The notes under the pieces: model-generated | The model's input: only the letters and a program-made list of their open reading frames with translations | Database searches by the model: none | What the model was told of the DNA's origin: nothing | Position numbers and translations under genes: made by a program | Shown: piece after piece, positions 1 through 11,725 of the stretch | Numbering within the stretch: position 1 is the stretch's first letter | Layout of the letters: the number at the start of each line of letters is the position of its first letter | Assembly: GCA_949152475.1 (NCBI GenBank) | Contig: OX424569.1 | Coordinates: 21,861,170 to 21,925,169, forward strand | Direction of reading: 5' to 3' | From: Terebella lapidaria | Taxonomy: Eukaryota > Annelida > Polychaeta > Terebellida > Terebellidae | DNA: 64,000 bases

Positions 1-12
1 AGCCCAGCTAGG

Positions 13-1074
13 TTGGCGGATACCTCGGTTACGGCTTCTACCTCCAAGCCTTCTACCTCCAAGTCGGATGATGAGGCGTTCTCCCAGGTGTGTCTTTGGG
101 TCCAGCAGGCCTTCTCTGACTTGATCGAGTTGCCGGCAGCTAAGGAGACCAACTTTACCTCTGTGGGGGATCGAGTTCTACACTCTCATCAGCAGCCGGA
201 GCCGGATGTTCGTTTTCCTTGGTCTGAGGGCATCTCGCGGAGGAGAAGATCACCCCTACGAGCCGGGAAGTTTGCCTCGTGTTTTCAAGGACAGCTGAAG
301 CGTTATCAGACCTCGGATACCGGTAGCACTCTGGAGGCAGCGGCGGTGAACGAGGACCTCTCGGTCATCGCCCCTGGGCTCAAGTCCTCGAGTGTTACCG
401 CGACTCTGTCAGACTCGGATCTCAAGATTTGGGAGTCCTACCCGCGTCGGGTTCAACTGGTGGCCAACTCCCTCGACTGGCTCTCGGGTCTTCTCAGCTA
501 CCAGGTTGAGCGTCTGGCACCCGGTTCGGCCCAAGCGGACGCTGACCTCGACTCTGACGCCACCGTTCAAGTACCAGTTGCGGAGCTTATCCGGATGAAG
601 AGGACTCTTTCCTCTGTGAACAAGAACTCTTTCCTCTGTGTCGGCCAAATCACGAAGGAATCTCATGTGGAGTGGGCCAACGTGGTTCTGAGGCGCTGGG
701 ATTCTTACCTCAAGAGGTCGACTTCGAAGTTATCAGATGCCTTCAAGTCCAAGCTGCGCACGTCCTTGGTGTTTGGACCGCATCTGTTTGACCCGGACGT
801 TTTGGCCAAGGCTGGTCAGGCGCTTGCCCAGGAGTCGGATCTGCTCAGCAAGTTTAACCTCGTCAAATTGGTCGAGCGTCAGGAGAAGAAACCGGCTGTG
901 TCTTCCTCCTCCTCCTTCAAGATCCCGAAGGTCAAGCCTGTGGAGCCCAAGCAGCAGCAGTCTTCTCAGTACTCTAAGAAGTTCGACAAGAACAAGAAGG
1001 CGTCAAACTCTTCTCGTGGAGGTCGCGGCGGCAGTGGATCTTCGTCTTCTGCCAAGCCTCAGCCCCGCTCCTGA
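13..1074 (+). CDS. gag-like ORF of the DIRS-like element
   Basis: A 353-codon open frame at the left edge of the window; its true start may lie further left because the window opens inside the element. The N-terminal part is rich in Ser and Thr. The middle (about residues 140-290) is predicted mixed helical sequence with many Leu, Lys and Ser. The C-terminal 60 residues are basic and low in complexity, with Ser runs, a Lys-rich stretch and an RGGRGG motif, as expected of a nucleic-acid-binding Gag tail. No zinc knuckle is visible. It lies just before the reverse transcriptase, the normal place for Gag in DIRS elements. Function is inferred from position and composition only. Confidence 0.6.
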   Translation: MADTSVTASTSKPSTSKSDDEAFSQVCLWVQQAFSDLIELPAAKETNFTSVGDRVLHSHQQPEPDVRFPWSEGISRRRRSPLRAGKFASCFQGQLKRYQTSDTGSTLEAAAVNEDLSVIAPGLKSSSVTATLSDSDLKIWESYPRRVQLVANSLDWLSGLLSYQVERLAPGSAQADADLDSDATVQVPVAELIRMKRTLSSVNKNSFLCVGQITKESHVEWANVVLRRWDSYLKRSTSKLSDAFKSKLRTSLVFGPHLFDPDVLAKAGQALAQESDLLSKFNLVKLVERQEKKPAVSSSSSFKIPKVKPVEPKQQQSSQYSKKFDKNKKASNSSRGGRGGSGSSSSAKPQPRS

Positions 1075-1092
1075 TGTGCTCCAGACGCTCCC

Positions 1093-2665
1093 ATGGAACC
1101 AAGCTTTGGATGTATCCCCCGTGGGAGCTCGTCTTCAGGCCTTCTGGCCAGCCTGGGATACGGAATTCGGGGATTCTCTAGTAACTGCCACACTGCGTCA
1201 CGGGTACCGGATTCCCTTCAGTCAGCCGCCACCCCTCTCCCCTCTCCCGATCGCGTTCGCATCCTACGCTCCAGGGTCGGAGAGGTTTGCGGTCCTGGAC
1301 GCTCTGGTGTCCGAGATACTCCTCAAGCAAGCCACGGAGAAGGTGACTCTCCGGGCTTCTACAGTCGTCTGTTTGTCGTCCCCAAGCTCACGGGCAGCTG
1401 GCGACCGATTATCGACCTCAGTCCTCTGAACAAGTTCGTCTCCAAGGAGAGTTTCTCCATGGAATGTCCACAGACGGTCCTCCTGTCTCTCCGCAGCGGG
1501 GATTGGATGACCTCCATAGATCTGAAAGATGCCTATTTTCACATCTCGATTCATCCCTCATCCAGGCCCTACCTACGTTTTCAGTGGGGCAAGGTGGTGT
1601 ATCAGTTCCGCGCTCTGTGTTTCGGCCTCTCTACCGCCCCGTTCCTGTTCATCCGGGTTTTTCAGCCGGTGTCGGCCTGGGCTCATCGCAGGGGCATTCG
1701 CCTCACGAGGTATCTGGACGATTGACTGATTACGGCCGCGGATCAGCAGACCATGGCTTCACACACAGGGATGATTGTTCAGCTTTGTCAACGGGTCGGT
1801 CTCGTGATCAATTTCAAGAAGTCCGACTTGGTGCCCGCCCAGCGTGCTACCTACCTCGAGATGGACATCGACACGCAGTCCTTTTTGACCCGACCGACGG
1901 CGGATCGTATTCAGCGTTTGAACGGTGTTCTACGGTGTTTCTCCATCGGGGTCCCTGTCGCGGCGGTAGTTTTTCTACGGCTCCTGGGTCATATGGTATC
2001 GCTGAGAAGATCGTCCCTGGCGCCCGGCTGTGCATGTGGACGATCCAGTTCCATCTCAGGGATCACTGGGACGCCAAGCAGGATCTGTCGACTCTAGTTC
2101 CGGTGGTCTCAACTCTTCAGCCAAATCTCCTTTGGTGGTCCGACCCTGTCAATCTGCTGCGGGGTCATGCGATTCACGAGCTGGAGCCCGATTTTCTCCT
2201 GTTTTCCGATGCTTCGGTCTCAGGTCAGCAGCCGATCTTCGCCATCACATCAATTGGCTAGAACTTCGGGCGGTTTGGTTGGGCCTTCGCCATTTTCAAC
2301 AGACGGTTGCCGGGTCCACAGTCCTGGCCATGACCGACAACACAACGGTCGTCGGCTATATCAAGAGCGGGGGGGTGGGGGGGGGGGACACGGTCAAGGG
2401 AGCTAAGCAACTTGACTCGGAAGATTTTGGAGTGGGCAGAGTCGCAGGATGTCAGTCTTCTGGCCTGTCACATCCCGGGCTCCCTGAACACCATCGCCGA
2501 CGCCCTATCTCGAAGGGGACCGGTCTCCTCGAACTGGTCTCTGAATCCCAGATTTACAGTCACCTGTGGCGTCTTTGGGGTCAACCTCACTTGGACCTGT
2601 TCGCCACGTTCCAGAACAATCGTCTGCCTCTCTATGTGTCCCCGTTCCCGGACCCTCATGCCTAG
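1093..2665 (+). pseudogene. DIRS-like reverse transcriptase and RNase H region (fossil)
   Basis: Reverse-transcriptase landmarks are visible in order: a fingers/palm stretch with WRPIIDLSPLN, then SIDLKDAYFHISI, then LCFGLSTAPFLF, then the YLDD box. An RNase H-like part follows, with DNTTVVGYI and later IADALSR, and then the segment with HLDLFAT typical of the DIRS/Ngaro pol C-terminus. The frame is broken several times, so it is listed as a fossil. The next part, about 2660-3060, is a conserved linker of these elements between RNase H and recombinase. Confidence 0.85.
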
Positions 2666-3099
2666 GTGGTCGACGCTCTCGCTCAGGATTGGTCCGTCCT
2701 TTGGGCGTACGCTTCTCCACCGTTCTCTCTGATTCCCGTGGTTCTGCAGAGGATTCGATCAAGCACGGCTCAAATCATCCTGGTAGCTCCCAATTGGCCA
2801 GCCAAACCTTGGTTTCCGGAGCTTCTGGATCTGCTAGTGGATCTTCCGCGGTCGTTGCCGACGATCCCCAGTCTTCTGCGTCAGGGACGTCAGTTTCACG
2901 AGCATCTCGACGTCCTGCATTTTCACGCGTGGAGATTATTCGGCATTCTTTCAGAAAGGCTGGTTTTTCGAAGAACGCTGCCAGACGGATGTCCAGAACA
3001 GTTCGGTCATCCTCCGAACGCCTGTATCAAGCCAAGTGGAAAGTCTCCTCTTCTTTGTGTAGTTGACGGCAAGTTGATCCATGCCGTCCCCCTCTCCCT

Positions 3100-3960
3100 A
3101 TGGTAGCGGACTTTTTTGTCTGGTTGAGAGACAAACGCAAGCGCGCTCTTACTACTGTGAAGGGATATCGTGCCGCCTTGACTAATGTCCTGGCTTCTCA
3201 CGGTTTGGATATTTCTTCTTCGCGGGAGATTTCTACCCTGTTCAAGTCCTTCGCTCAGGATTTGCCTCCGGTCTCCCGTGCACCAAAGTGGGACTTGTCT
3301 TTGGTCCTTTCCAGTCTTAATGAACCCCCATACGAACCTCTCGAGGAAGCGGAGCTTCGTTTTCTCGCGCATAAGACAGTGTTCCTCTTGGCCCTTGCTT
3401 CCGCGAAGCGGGTCAGTGAGCTTTAGGGACTGTCTGCGGAGGTATTGCACCCGGAAGATTGGTCTTCCGTTACCCTTCAGTACCATCTGGGGTTTCTTGC
3501 CAAGACCGAAACTCTGGCGGCTGGGATGCGAACGTTCTCCGTTCCTGCCTTGTCTCAATTGGCGACTGCCTGTGGGGATCTGTCCCTGTGTCCGGTGCGT
3601 GCTTTACGTATATACCTGAAGAAGACTAGGCCTTCATGACCAAGTGACTCACGTCTCTTCCTCCCGTTTTCGGCGTCGCGAGGGCAAGTCTCCAAGAATA
3701 CGATTTCCCTTTGGATCAAGGCTGTTGTAACCCGTGCCTATCGTCAGGATCGCCGCGACCTCCATCAGCTTTACGGTCGTATGGCTCACGAGGTCCGCGC
3801 CATCTCCACGTCATGGTCTTTCACCCACAACATGTCTCTTCCTGATCTCATGAAAGCAGCGACTTGGAGGTCGCATTCTACGTTCTCCTCGTTTTATCTG
3901 CGAGATGTGTCTCTCCTCGCCGCTCAAGTCATCGTGCAGCCCACTGCTTCGTCTGCCAAA
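3100..3960 (+). pseudogene. DIRS-like tyrosine recombinase region (fossil)
   Basis: The N-terminal SAM-like DNA-binding part is recognisable by TTVKGYRAALTNVL, and the start of the catalytic domain by LALASAKRVSEL, where the first catalytic Arg is expected. Later coding, around 3780-3920, has MAHEVRAISTSW and MKAATWRSHSTFSSFYL, which fit the box with the HxxR motif and the region before the catalytic Tyr in DIRS recombinases. In intact relatives the enzyme inserts a circular cDNA into target DNA. This copy is broken. A long G-run follows at 3965-3990. Confidence 0.8.
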
Positions 3961-4288
3961 AGTCAGGGGGGGGGGGGGGGAGGGGGGGGGAGCACCGTGT
4001 CAACACCTAGCTACGGCTCATCGCCTCACAAGGGACTCGTCGTCAGGTATGTAATCTCAGACCTCTCTGGATTACAATGTATCTCGCAATATACTATTAA
4101 CTTCCGAGCTACTCTGTGTTTAATTACATGTAGTATCATAATTACTATAGGAAAGGAGCAGGTTCCTTTTCTTTATACAGTAATTATTGTCGCTGGTATT
4201 ATGCATAGTTCTCATCCTTCTACTTTCAGGGGATGATCTTGTGCAAGGCGTACTTTCTCTCTGAGGGGCCCACCACCGGCAGGCCATT

Positions 4289-4701
4289 CCCCATAGTCAG
4301 AGGTAAGTATCGCTTAGCATAACAAATCAAAAGTTTTAAATTAACTTTTATTTTTATACTATGCATACTTACCTCTGACGCTGGATGGTCCCTCCCTCCT
4401 CCCCACTGATTATCTTCTTTTCTTTTCAGAAGATAACCTTCAGGGATCAAGTTCGCAACTCAACAAAAGTGAACTGGGAGGCAGTGGACCGGCACGATCA
4501 TGCTACCACACGGAGGGTGAACTGCTCAGGTAACTACCATTACTAGCGCAGGGTCTAAACGGACCAGCTAACTTCGTTTTAGCTTTTTCACCCATATTTC
4601 ATGTGTGGTTGGCGAATGAGGGCTCGCCAATTACACGACCCCATAGTCAGAGGTAAGTATGCATAGTATAAAAATAAAAGTTGATTTAAAACTTTTGATT
4701 T
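4289..4701. repeat. Inverted repeats at the right end of the DIRS-like element
   Basis: The block beginning CATAGTCAGAGGTAAGTAT occurs at about 4292 and again at about 4643. Its reverse complement, with the neighbouring AT-rich stretch, lies at about 4328-4376 and pairs with 4643-4700. The first copy and its complement flank a short AT spacer and could fold into a stem. DIRS-type elements carry split or inverted terminal repeats with an internal complementary region used to rebuild the ends, and this arrangement fits. The left-hand partner is outside the window. Confidence 0.65.
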
Positions 4702-4767
4702 TCATCGAAAAATGACAAATATTGGACTTTGACGGTCGTTTTCTCAAAATCTGTTCAGTAACTTTTT

Positions 4768-5937
4768 AGGTTACCGGACCTTTGGTCCGATAACCTATTG
4801 CCGTGGCGTTGCGTCCGTCGTCCGGCGTACGTCCGTCAGTCGTCCGTTCACATTTTTATCTTTAAAGTTTACGGTCGAATCTTGCTGAAATTTTGCACAA
4901 AAATACCTAAAAATATTTCCAGGAAAAGGTTTCAAGGTCAAAGAACAAAATGGCTAACATCTCGCTTATGATCAACTTTACAGCTTAGAAATTATTTGTG
5001 GACATATAGGAAATGATATATGCCGAATATTCTGATGACCTTGAATTTGATCTTTGACCTCATTTTCAAGGACACAGGACAAAATGGGTAATATCTCACT
5101 TCGTATCGACTTTACAGCTTAGGAATTAATTATAACATATAGGAAATGATATATGCAGATTATTGTCATGACCTTGAATTTGACCTCTGACCTCATTTTC
5201 AAGGTCACCGGACAAAATGGCTAATATCTCACTTATTATCGATTTTACAGCTTAGGGATCGATTTTGGACATGTAGGAAGTGATATATGCTGAATATTCA
5301 CTTAACCTTGAATTTGACCTCTGACCTCATTTTCAAGGTCAAGAGCCCGAAATGGCTAATATCTCGGTATCGACTTTACAGCTTAGGAATCAATTGTGGA
5401 CATATAGGAAAGGATATACGCTGAATATTCCGATGATATTAAATTTGACCTTTGACCTTATTTTCAAGGTCATAGCACAAAATGGCTAATATCTCGCTTA
5501 TTATCAATTTTACAGCCTAGGAATCAATTGTGGACATATAGGAAATGATATATCCATAATATTCTTGTGACTTTGAATTTGACCTTTGGCCTCATTTTCG
5601 AGGTCAGAATGCAAAATGGGTAATATCTCTTTTATTATCAACTTTACAGCTTAGGAATCAATTGTGGACATATAGAAAATGATATATGCAGAATATTCTC
5701 GTGACATTGAATTTGGCCTTTGACCTCATTTTCAAGGTCAGAGCGCAAAATGGTTAGTATCTCGCTTATTATCGACTTTACAGCTTTGGAATCAGTTGCG
5801 AACATATAGGAAATGATGTATGGTGAATAATCTCACGACCTCGAGTTGACCAATGACTTTGTTTATAAGGTCACCAGACAAAAGGCTAAGATCTAAAATA
5901 TATATTGTCCGGTAACCTTTCTTAGCCCTTGGGCTAA
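4768..5937 (+). mobile_element. Family A hairpin-ended satellite element, copy A1
   Basis: It starts with AGGTTACCGGACC, a TTT loop and GGTCCGATAACC, forming a hairpin, followed by a short CGTCC-rich tract. The core is about seven 134-bp units carrying GACCTTGAATTTGACC. It ends with GTCCGGTAACC, the exact complement of the 5' arm, and then a stem-loop TTAGCCC-TT-GGGCTAA. No coding capacity is seen. Hairpin, subterminal inverted repeat, tandem core and 3' stem-loop ending in CTAA match non-autonomous Helentron/HINE elements (inference from architecture). Confidence 0.75.
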
Positions 5938-5981
5938 TTGTATCCCCCGAACAAAGTTCGGCGGATACTATGGATTTGGCT

Positions 5982-6016
<35 letters not shown>

Positions 6017-6589
6017 AGAGATTTTCTTGTGAACGCGCTACAGGCCGCAATTCTCACCCGATCACCATTATTTTTTGCAGGCACATATATAATGGTAAGA
6101 TCCCGACACCAATCGATTTTGGTTGCCGTGGCAACTGAATTGGTCGTTTGGGGACACATTTTGCATTGAAAACAGCCTGTTTGAGACACATGGCTCGTGA
6201 ACGCGCTACAGGCCGCAATTCTCAACCGATCACCATTATTTTTCGCAGGCACATATATTATGGTAAGATCCCGACACCAATCGATTTTGGTTGCCGTGGC
6301 AACTGAATTGGTCGTTTGGGAACACATTTTGCATTGAAAACAGCCTGTTTGAGACACATGGCTTGTGAACGCTCTACAGATGGCAATTTTTGACTAATCT
6401 CGATAATATTTGGGACTGTTGTTGGGAAGGGCTGTCGCACGAAACCAATCGTTTTTTGGAATGATCATATAAATATTAATATGTTAACAGCCTAACTTAT
6501 TACAGAATTTTGAAATATCCATTTTGACATGTACGATCATTCCAATAGCCTGTACAATGGAAGGTAATGACACTGGTTTCTTGTTCAGA

Positions 6590-7470
6590 ATGGAGAACTG
6601 AAGTTTTCAGTGAAAACAGGACAATATTACTGAATAAGTTAACATTAGTTTTACTAGTTAAGTCTATTATTGTCCACAATAAAAATAGTTAAGACGAGAA
6701 ACATTTATTATTAAGCTCAACAAGGTAAAGGTTTTGTCCAGTACAGATTTCATGGGTGTAACTGAATAAGTTAACATTATTTTTAATAGTTAAGTCTATT
6801 ATTGACCACAATAAAAATAGTTAAGACAAGAAATATCTATTATTAACCTCAACAAGGTAAATGTTTTGTCCAGTACAAATTTCATTGGTGTAACCGAATA
6901 AGTTAACATTATTTTCACTAGTTAAGTCTATTATTGACCACAATAAAAATAGTTAAGTCTATTATTGACCACAATAAAAATAGTTAAGATGAGAAATATT
7001 TATCATTAAGCTCAACAAGGTGAAAGTATGTCCAGTACAGATTTCATGGGTGTACTGAATAAGTTAACATTATTTTTACTAGTTTAGTCTATTATTGACC
7101 ACAATAAAAGTAGTTAAGACAAGAAATATTTATCATTGGGCTCAACAAGGTAAAGATTCTGTCCAGTAGACATTTTATGTCTGTAACCAAATAAGTTAAC
7201 ATTTTTTTTTGCTAGTTAAGTCTATTATTGACCTCAATAAAAATAGTTAAGATGAGAAACAATTATTATTGAGCTCAACAAGGTTAAGGTTTTGTCCGGT
7301 AGAAATTTCTGGGTGTAACCGAATAAGTTAACTTTATTTTTACATGTTAAGTCTATTATTGACCACAATTAAAATAGTTAAGACAAGAAATATTTATTAT
7401 TGGGCTCAACAAGGTGAAGGCTTTGTCCAGTAGAGATTTTATCGCTGTGACCAAATAAGTTAACATTATT
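6590..7470 (+). repeat. Family D core tandem repeat (about 131-bp unit)
   Basis: Roughly seven imperfect units, each with GAATAAGTTAACATT, CTAGTTAAGTCTATTATTG, and AGCTCAACAAGGT. AT-rich, no reading frame conserved between units. The last unit is interrupted by element B1 at 7471 and resumes at 9546. Confidence 0.85.
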
Positions 7471-9545
7471 AAGGCATTTCGGCAGAAATGCCTTTATGGT
7501 TTTAGCAGAATTTTTTTTTTTTTTTTTTTTTTTTTCTTCCGCCACTTTTGGTTTCCGGACGATAACTTTAGATTGCCTTGACGGATCCTCGTCAAATTTT
7601 CACCACAAGTCAGAAATGATATGTGGAAGAACCCTATTCTTTTTGAGCCGGATCCGAGGTGCGTGAGGTCCGTGAGGATGAAATCAAGGCTAATTTTGAG
7701 ACTTGGTTTCCGGACGATAACTGGAAAAATATTTACGCAATAGTTGCAGAACTCTGCATGGAGGTTCATATGCCACCAGGGAAGAACCCTATTGATTTTG
7801 GGATCGATCCGTCAAACGACCTTTGACCTAGAGGTCAAAATAATTTTTTGCTGGTTCATCCTTGAGGCTTCCTGCATATCTCGGAAACCGTGCGTCGTAG
7901 AGCGAAACGGACGTTATTTTCGGACTCGTCGCCCTAGACAAACATCTCTAGGGTGTATTTTTTTTTTTGATTTTTTTTTTTGATTTTTTTGATGTTTATA
8001 TATCAACAGGGAAGAACCCTATTGATTTTGGGATCGATACGTCAAACGACCTTTGACCTAGAGGTCGAAAACATTTTTTGCCGAGTCATCCTTGAGGCAT
8101 CCTGCATATCCTGGAAACGGTGCGTCGTAGAGCGAAACGGACGTTATTTTCGGACTCGTCGCCCTAGACAAACATGTCTAAGGGGTATTATGGATGAACT
8201 TTGACCTTGACCCGAAATTTTTTTGCCGAGTCGGCATTTTTGGTTTTCGTCGATATCTCGGAAACGGTGCGTCGTAGAGCGAAACGGACGTTATTTTTGG
8301 ACTCGCCGCCCTAGACAAACATGTCTAAGGGGTATTATGGATGAACTTTGACCTTGACCCGAATTTTTTTGCCGAGTCGGCATTTTTCGTTTTCGTCGAT
8401 ATCTCGGAAACGGTGCGTCGTAGAGCGAAACGGACGTTATTTTCGGACTCGTCTAGGGGGTATTATGGATGAACTTTGACCTTGACCTTAAATTTTTTTG
8501 CCGAGTCGGCATTTTTCGTTTTCGTCGATATCTCGGAAACGGTGCGTCGTAGAGCGAAACGGACGTTATTTTCGGACTCATCGCCCTAGACAAACATGTC
8601 TAAGGGGTATTATGGATGAACTTTGACCTTGACCCGAAATTTTTTGCCGAGTCGGCATTTTTCGTTTTCGTCGATATCTCGGAAACGGTGCGTCGTAGAG
8701 CGAAACGGACGTTATTTTCGGACTCGTCGCCCTAGACAAAAATGTCTAAGGGGTATTATGGATGAACTTTGACCTTGACCTTAAATTTTTTTGCCGAGTC
8801 GGCATTTTTCGTTTTCGTCGATATCTCGGAAACGGTGCGTCGTAGAGCGAAACGGACGTTATTTTCGGACTCATCGCCCTAGACAAACATGTATAGAGGG
8901 TATTATGGATGAACTTTGACCTTGACCCAAAATTTTCTTGCCGAGTCGACATTTTTCGTTTTCGTCGATATCTCAGAAACGGTGCGTCGTAGAGCGAAAC
9001 GGACGTTATTTTCGGACTCGTCGCCCTAGACAAACATGTCTAATGGGTATTATTGATGAACTTTGACCTTGACCCGAAATTTTTTGCCGAGTCGGCATTT
9101 TTCGTTTTCGTCGATATCTCGGAAACGGTGCGTCGTAGAGCGAAACGGACGTTATTTTCGGACTCGACGTTTTCGTCGATATCTCGGAAACGGTGCGTCG
9201 TAGAGCGAAACGGACGTTATTTTCGGACTCGCCGCCCTAGACAAACATGTCTAAGGGGTATTATGGATGAACTTTGACCTTGACCCGAAATTTTTTTGCC
9301 GAGTCGGCATTTTTCGTTTTCGTCGATATCTCGGAAACGGTGCGTCGTAGAGCGAAACGGACGTTATTTTCGGACTCGTCGCCCTAGACAAACATGTCTA
9401 ATGGGTATTATTGATGAACTTTGACCTTGACCCGAAATTTTTTTGCCGAGTCGGCATTTTTTGTTTTCGTCGATATCTAGTATATATTATAAATTAATCA
9501 TCACACCGAAATGCCTCCAAGGCATCTTTAGGCCTTGACGTCTAG
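7471..9545 (+). mobile_element. Family B hairpin-ended satellite element, copy B1
   Basis: The 5' hairpin AAGGCATTTCGGCAGAAATGCC is followed by a long T-run and unique sequence with TTTCCGGACGATAACTTTAG. A core of about 147-bp units follows (7790-9480). The 3' end has CCGAAATGCCT, the complement of the 5' arm, then the stem CAAGGC/GCCTTG and ACGTCTAG. The flanks join to regenerate the D core sequence (ACATTATT followed by TTTTTTTGCTAGTTAAG), so both ends are exact: insertion between Ts with no duplication beyond T. Short ORFs inside come from the tandem core and are not genes. Confidence 0.85.
7790..9480 (+). repeat. Family B core tandem repeat (about 147-bp unit)
   Basis: About ten units with the landmarks GTCGATATCTCGGAAAC, GGTGCGTCGTAGAGCG, CTAGACAAACATGTCTA and GAACTTTGACCTTGACC. 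Spacing between successive GATATCTCGG motifs is mostly 146-147 bp, with some truncated units. Neighbouring units are very similar, which suggests recent homogenisation. The same unit forms the 31030-32868 array. Confidence 0.9.
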
Positions 9546-9589
9546 TTTTTTTGCTAGTTAAGTCTATTATTGATCACAATAGCTTTTTA

Positions 9590-10363
9590 TGAAAACATTG
9601 ATCAACTTTTACTTTGAATTTCAACTTGAGACCATGTTTGGCACAAATTATGAGTTAAAATATAACTTATGGTGAAAAGTTCGATCTGGCTCCATTTTCG
9701 TCATCTTGAAATGCAGTTTTGGTCAACTTTTAGATTGAATTTCAACTTAATACCAAGTTTGGCACATATTATGAGTTGAAATATAACTCATGGCGAAAAG
9801 TTTGATCTGGCTCCAATTTCGTCATCTTGAAATGCAGTTTTGTCAACTTTTAGTTTGAATTCCAACTTGAAATCAAGTTGGGCAGGTATCATGAGTTAAA
9901 ATATAACTCATGACGAAAAGTTTGATCTGGCTCCAATTTTGTCATCTTGAAATGCAGTTTTGATTAACTTTTACTTTGAATTTCAACTTGAAACCATGTT
10001 TGGCACATACATGTATTATGAGTCGAAATATAACTTATGGTGAGAAGTTCAATCTGGCTCCAATTTCGTCATCTTGAAATGCATTTTTGGTCAAATTTTA
10101 CTTTGAATTTCAACTTGGAACCAAGTTTGTAAAATATTCTGAGTTGAAATATAAATAGGTGAAAAGATTGATCTATCTATATTTTCGTTATTTTATCAAA
10201 CATGTCGAAATGGAAATTCATATAAAGAGATATCAGTGGTGATTCTGAATTCGACCTTCAATAACCTCGGAAAATCAGTGCAGCAATTTTGGTGGGGAAA
10301 AGAAAACAGTTGTGACTTGAGATTTAACATTTCTCTGGTAATCTTTTTTAGCCCTTGCTCTAG
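9590..10363 (+). repeat. Family E tandem repeat (about 120-bp unit) with A-like 3' end
   Basis: About five units share GATCTGGCTCCAATTTCGTC and ATCTTGAAATGCAGTTTTG, spaced about 120 bp. The stretch ends in CTCTGGTAATC, then TTAGCCCTTGCTCTAG, a diverged form of the family A 3' end. This looks like a further hairpin-ended family whose 5' hairpin is no longer recognisable, inserted near the D1 tail. Confidence 0.6.
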
Positions 10364-10954
10364 TTTTTCACACTTGACAGTGATATATTTGGGGCAACAG
10401 AGATGATAGGGCTACGGGGGATACACCCAAGCGGTCGTAGGCGACCGGAAGCGTCTAGTTTTTTCTTATTGATGCATAACACTCCTCATATGTACCCATA
10501 TGACATGTATGAATTTTGTTGCCCTTGAATCGCTCGAAGTTGGCCATTTTGGGCCCAAACTCGGCTCAAATGGGACTTTCCCACGTTGAATTCTCCTTTG
10601 CTTTAAAATGGGACACATTAAAGCCTAATATCTCACTTAATATTGAGATTAGAGACTAGGAATCAATTGTGGACATATAGGAAATGATATATGCTGAATA
10701 TTCTCGTGACCTTGAAGTTGACCTCTGACCTTGGTTTCAAGGTCAGAGCACAAAATGGCTAATATCTCGCTTATTATCGACTATACAGCTTAGGAATCAA
10801 TTGTGGACATAAAGGAAATGATATATGCTGAATATTCTCGTGACTTTGAGTTTGACCTCTGACCTCGGTTTCAAGGTCAGAGCACAAAATGTTTAATATC
10901 TCGCTTATTATCGACTTTACAGCTTAGGAATCAATTGTGTACATATAGGAAATG

Positions 10955-11725
10955 CAGGGTATAATTTACTTCGAAAATATTGATTTTGCATAGCAATCAA
11001 GTAATTTTGTATAGCAATTTTTGTTTTGACATTAATCATGAGATCTATCGAATTAGATTCACCGTTAGAATCCACATATGACTACTCAAAATAATTCACT
11101 TCCAAAATACAGTCCACTAGATATCTAGGCCTAGATACCAAAAATATCCCAAACTGAACTTGAAATAGTTCAATTGCCGTGTGCGCATTGATTGAATAGG
11201 CCTAGACCTACCATAATTGGTCACGTTATGATATTTTTTTCTCTATCATCAGCCAGAAATTGTGAGGGGCACTTAGTATGTGTATGTGTGATATCAATTT
11301 ATTATCTGACAGTATTCATCGGCAGTTGCGGCGTTAATCATACAGCACTATCAGTTTTATGGACGCTGCCATTTATTATTTTTTTATGCCATGGAAACCA
11401 GCAAGGATGGGTCGATGGCTGTCATTCGCCAATGTATGTCACTTGACCAGAAGTATCATGATCGGACCGAAGCAGGTGTTACTGTTTGTAATCATTGTAT
11501 CACGTGACAGGCCATGTCATGTGATCGTCAAAATGCGATATGAACTGAAATAAAACACTGATGTTCATTGTTTAGCTGTTTAACTCGCTAAATTGGGAAT
11601 ATGAGATGACAAACCATCCCAGACACATGTATCGCAAAAACTGCGATTCCAAATCAATTTCATATCGCAAGCAGGTCGAATTGCATAGCAAAATGCGATG
11701 CGATACCAGGTAAATTATACCCTGG
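10955..11725. mobile_element. Non-autonomous TIR DNA transposon in the family A core
   Basis: The ends are inverted repeats: CAGGGTATAATTTAC on the left and GTAAATTATACCCTG on the right. AATG flanks both sides and interrupts an A core unit that reads GGAAATGATATATG when empty, so a target duplication of about four bases is likely. The interior (about 770 bp) has motifs such as GCATAGCAA near both ends and no convincing transposase. The superfamily is not assigned. Confidence 0.7.

Larger units (their letters stand above)
1..4702 (+). mobile_element. DIRS-like tyrosine-recombinase retroelement, broken, left end outside window
   Basis: The parts run in the order seen in DIRS-like retroelements: a gag-like ORF, reverse transcriptase with RNase H, then a tyrosine recombinase, and a right end built from inverted repeats instead of LTRs. 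Base composition is more GC-rich than the surrounding repeats, which suggests fairly recent arrival, but the pol region carries several breaks (about five by eye), so this copy is a fossil. Two long G-runs inside it may be slippage or assembly artefacts. The right boundary is placed near 4702, where the sequence passes into family A repeat (left-domain sequence ending in a T-run), so the element appears to have inserted into an A element. Family assignment is from domain order and motifs read by eye. Confidence 0.85.
5940..10458 (+). mobile_element. Family D hairpin-ended satellite element, copy D1
   Basis: It begins at about 5940 with TATCCCCCGAACAAAGTTCGG, a hairpin, then a GTCCGC microsatellite and two 168-bp direct repeats (6029-6364). 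The core is about seven roughly 131-bp units. The 3' end has GGGGGATA, the complement of the first bases, then a CGGTCG-TAGG-CGACCG stem-loop and CTAG followed by six Ts. It contains the B1 element (7471-9545) and an array of another family (9590-10363). It abuts A1 with only two or three bases between, so the two were inserted side by side in one T-run. A second copy is at 60940-63035. Confidence 0.75.

Noticed and set aside
7744-9277. ORFs of 70-95 codons in the family B cores
   Set aside because: The same peptide recurs with each repeat unit on both strands, so they follow from repetition and do not indicate genes.
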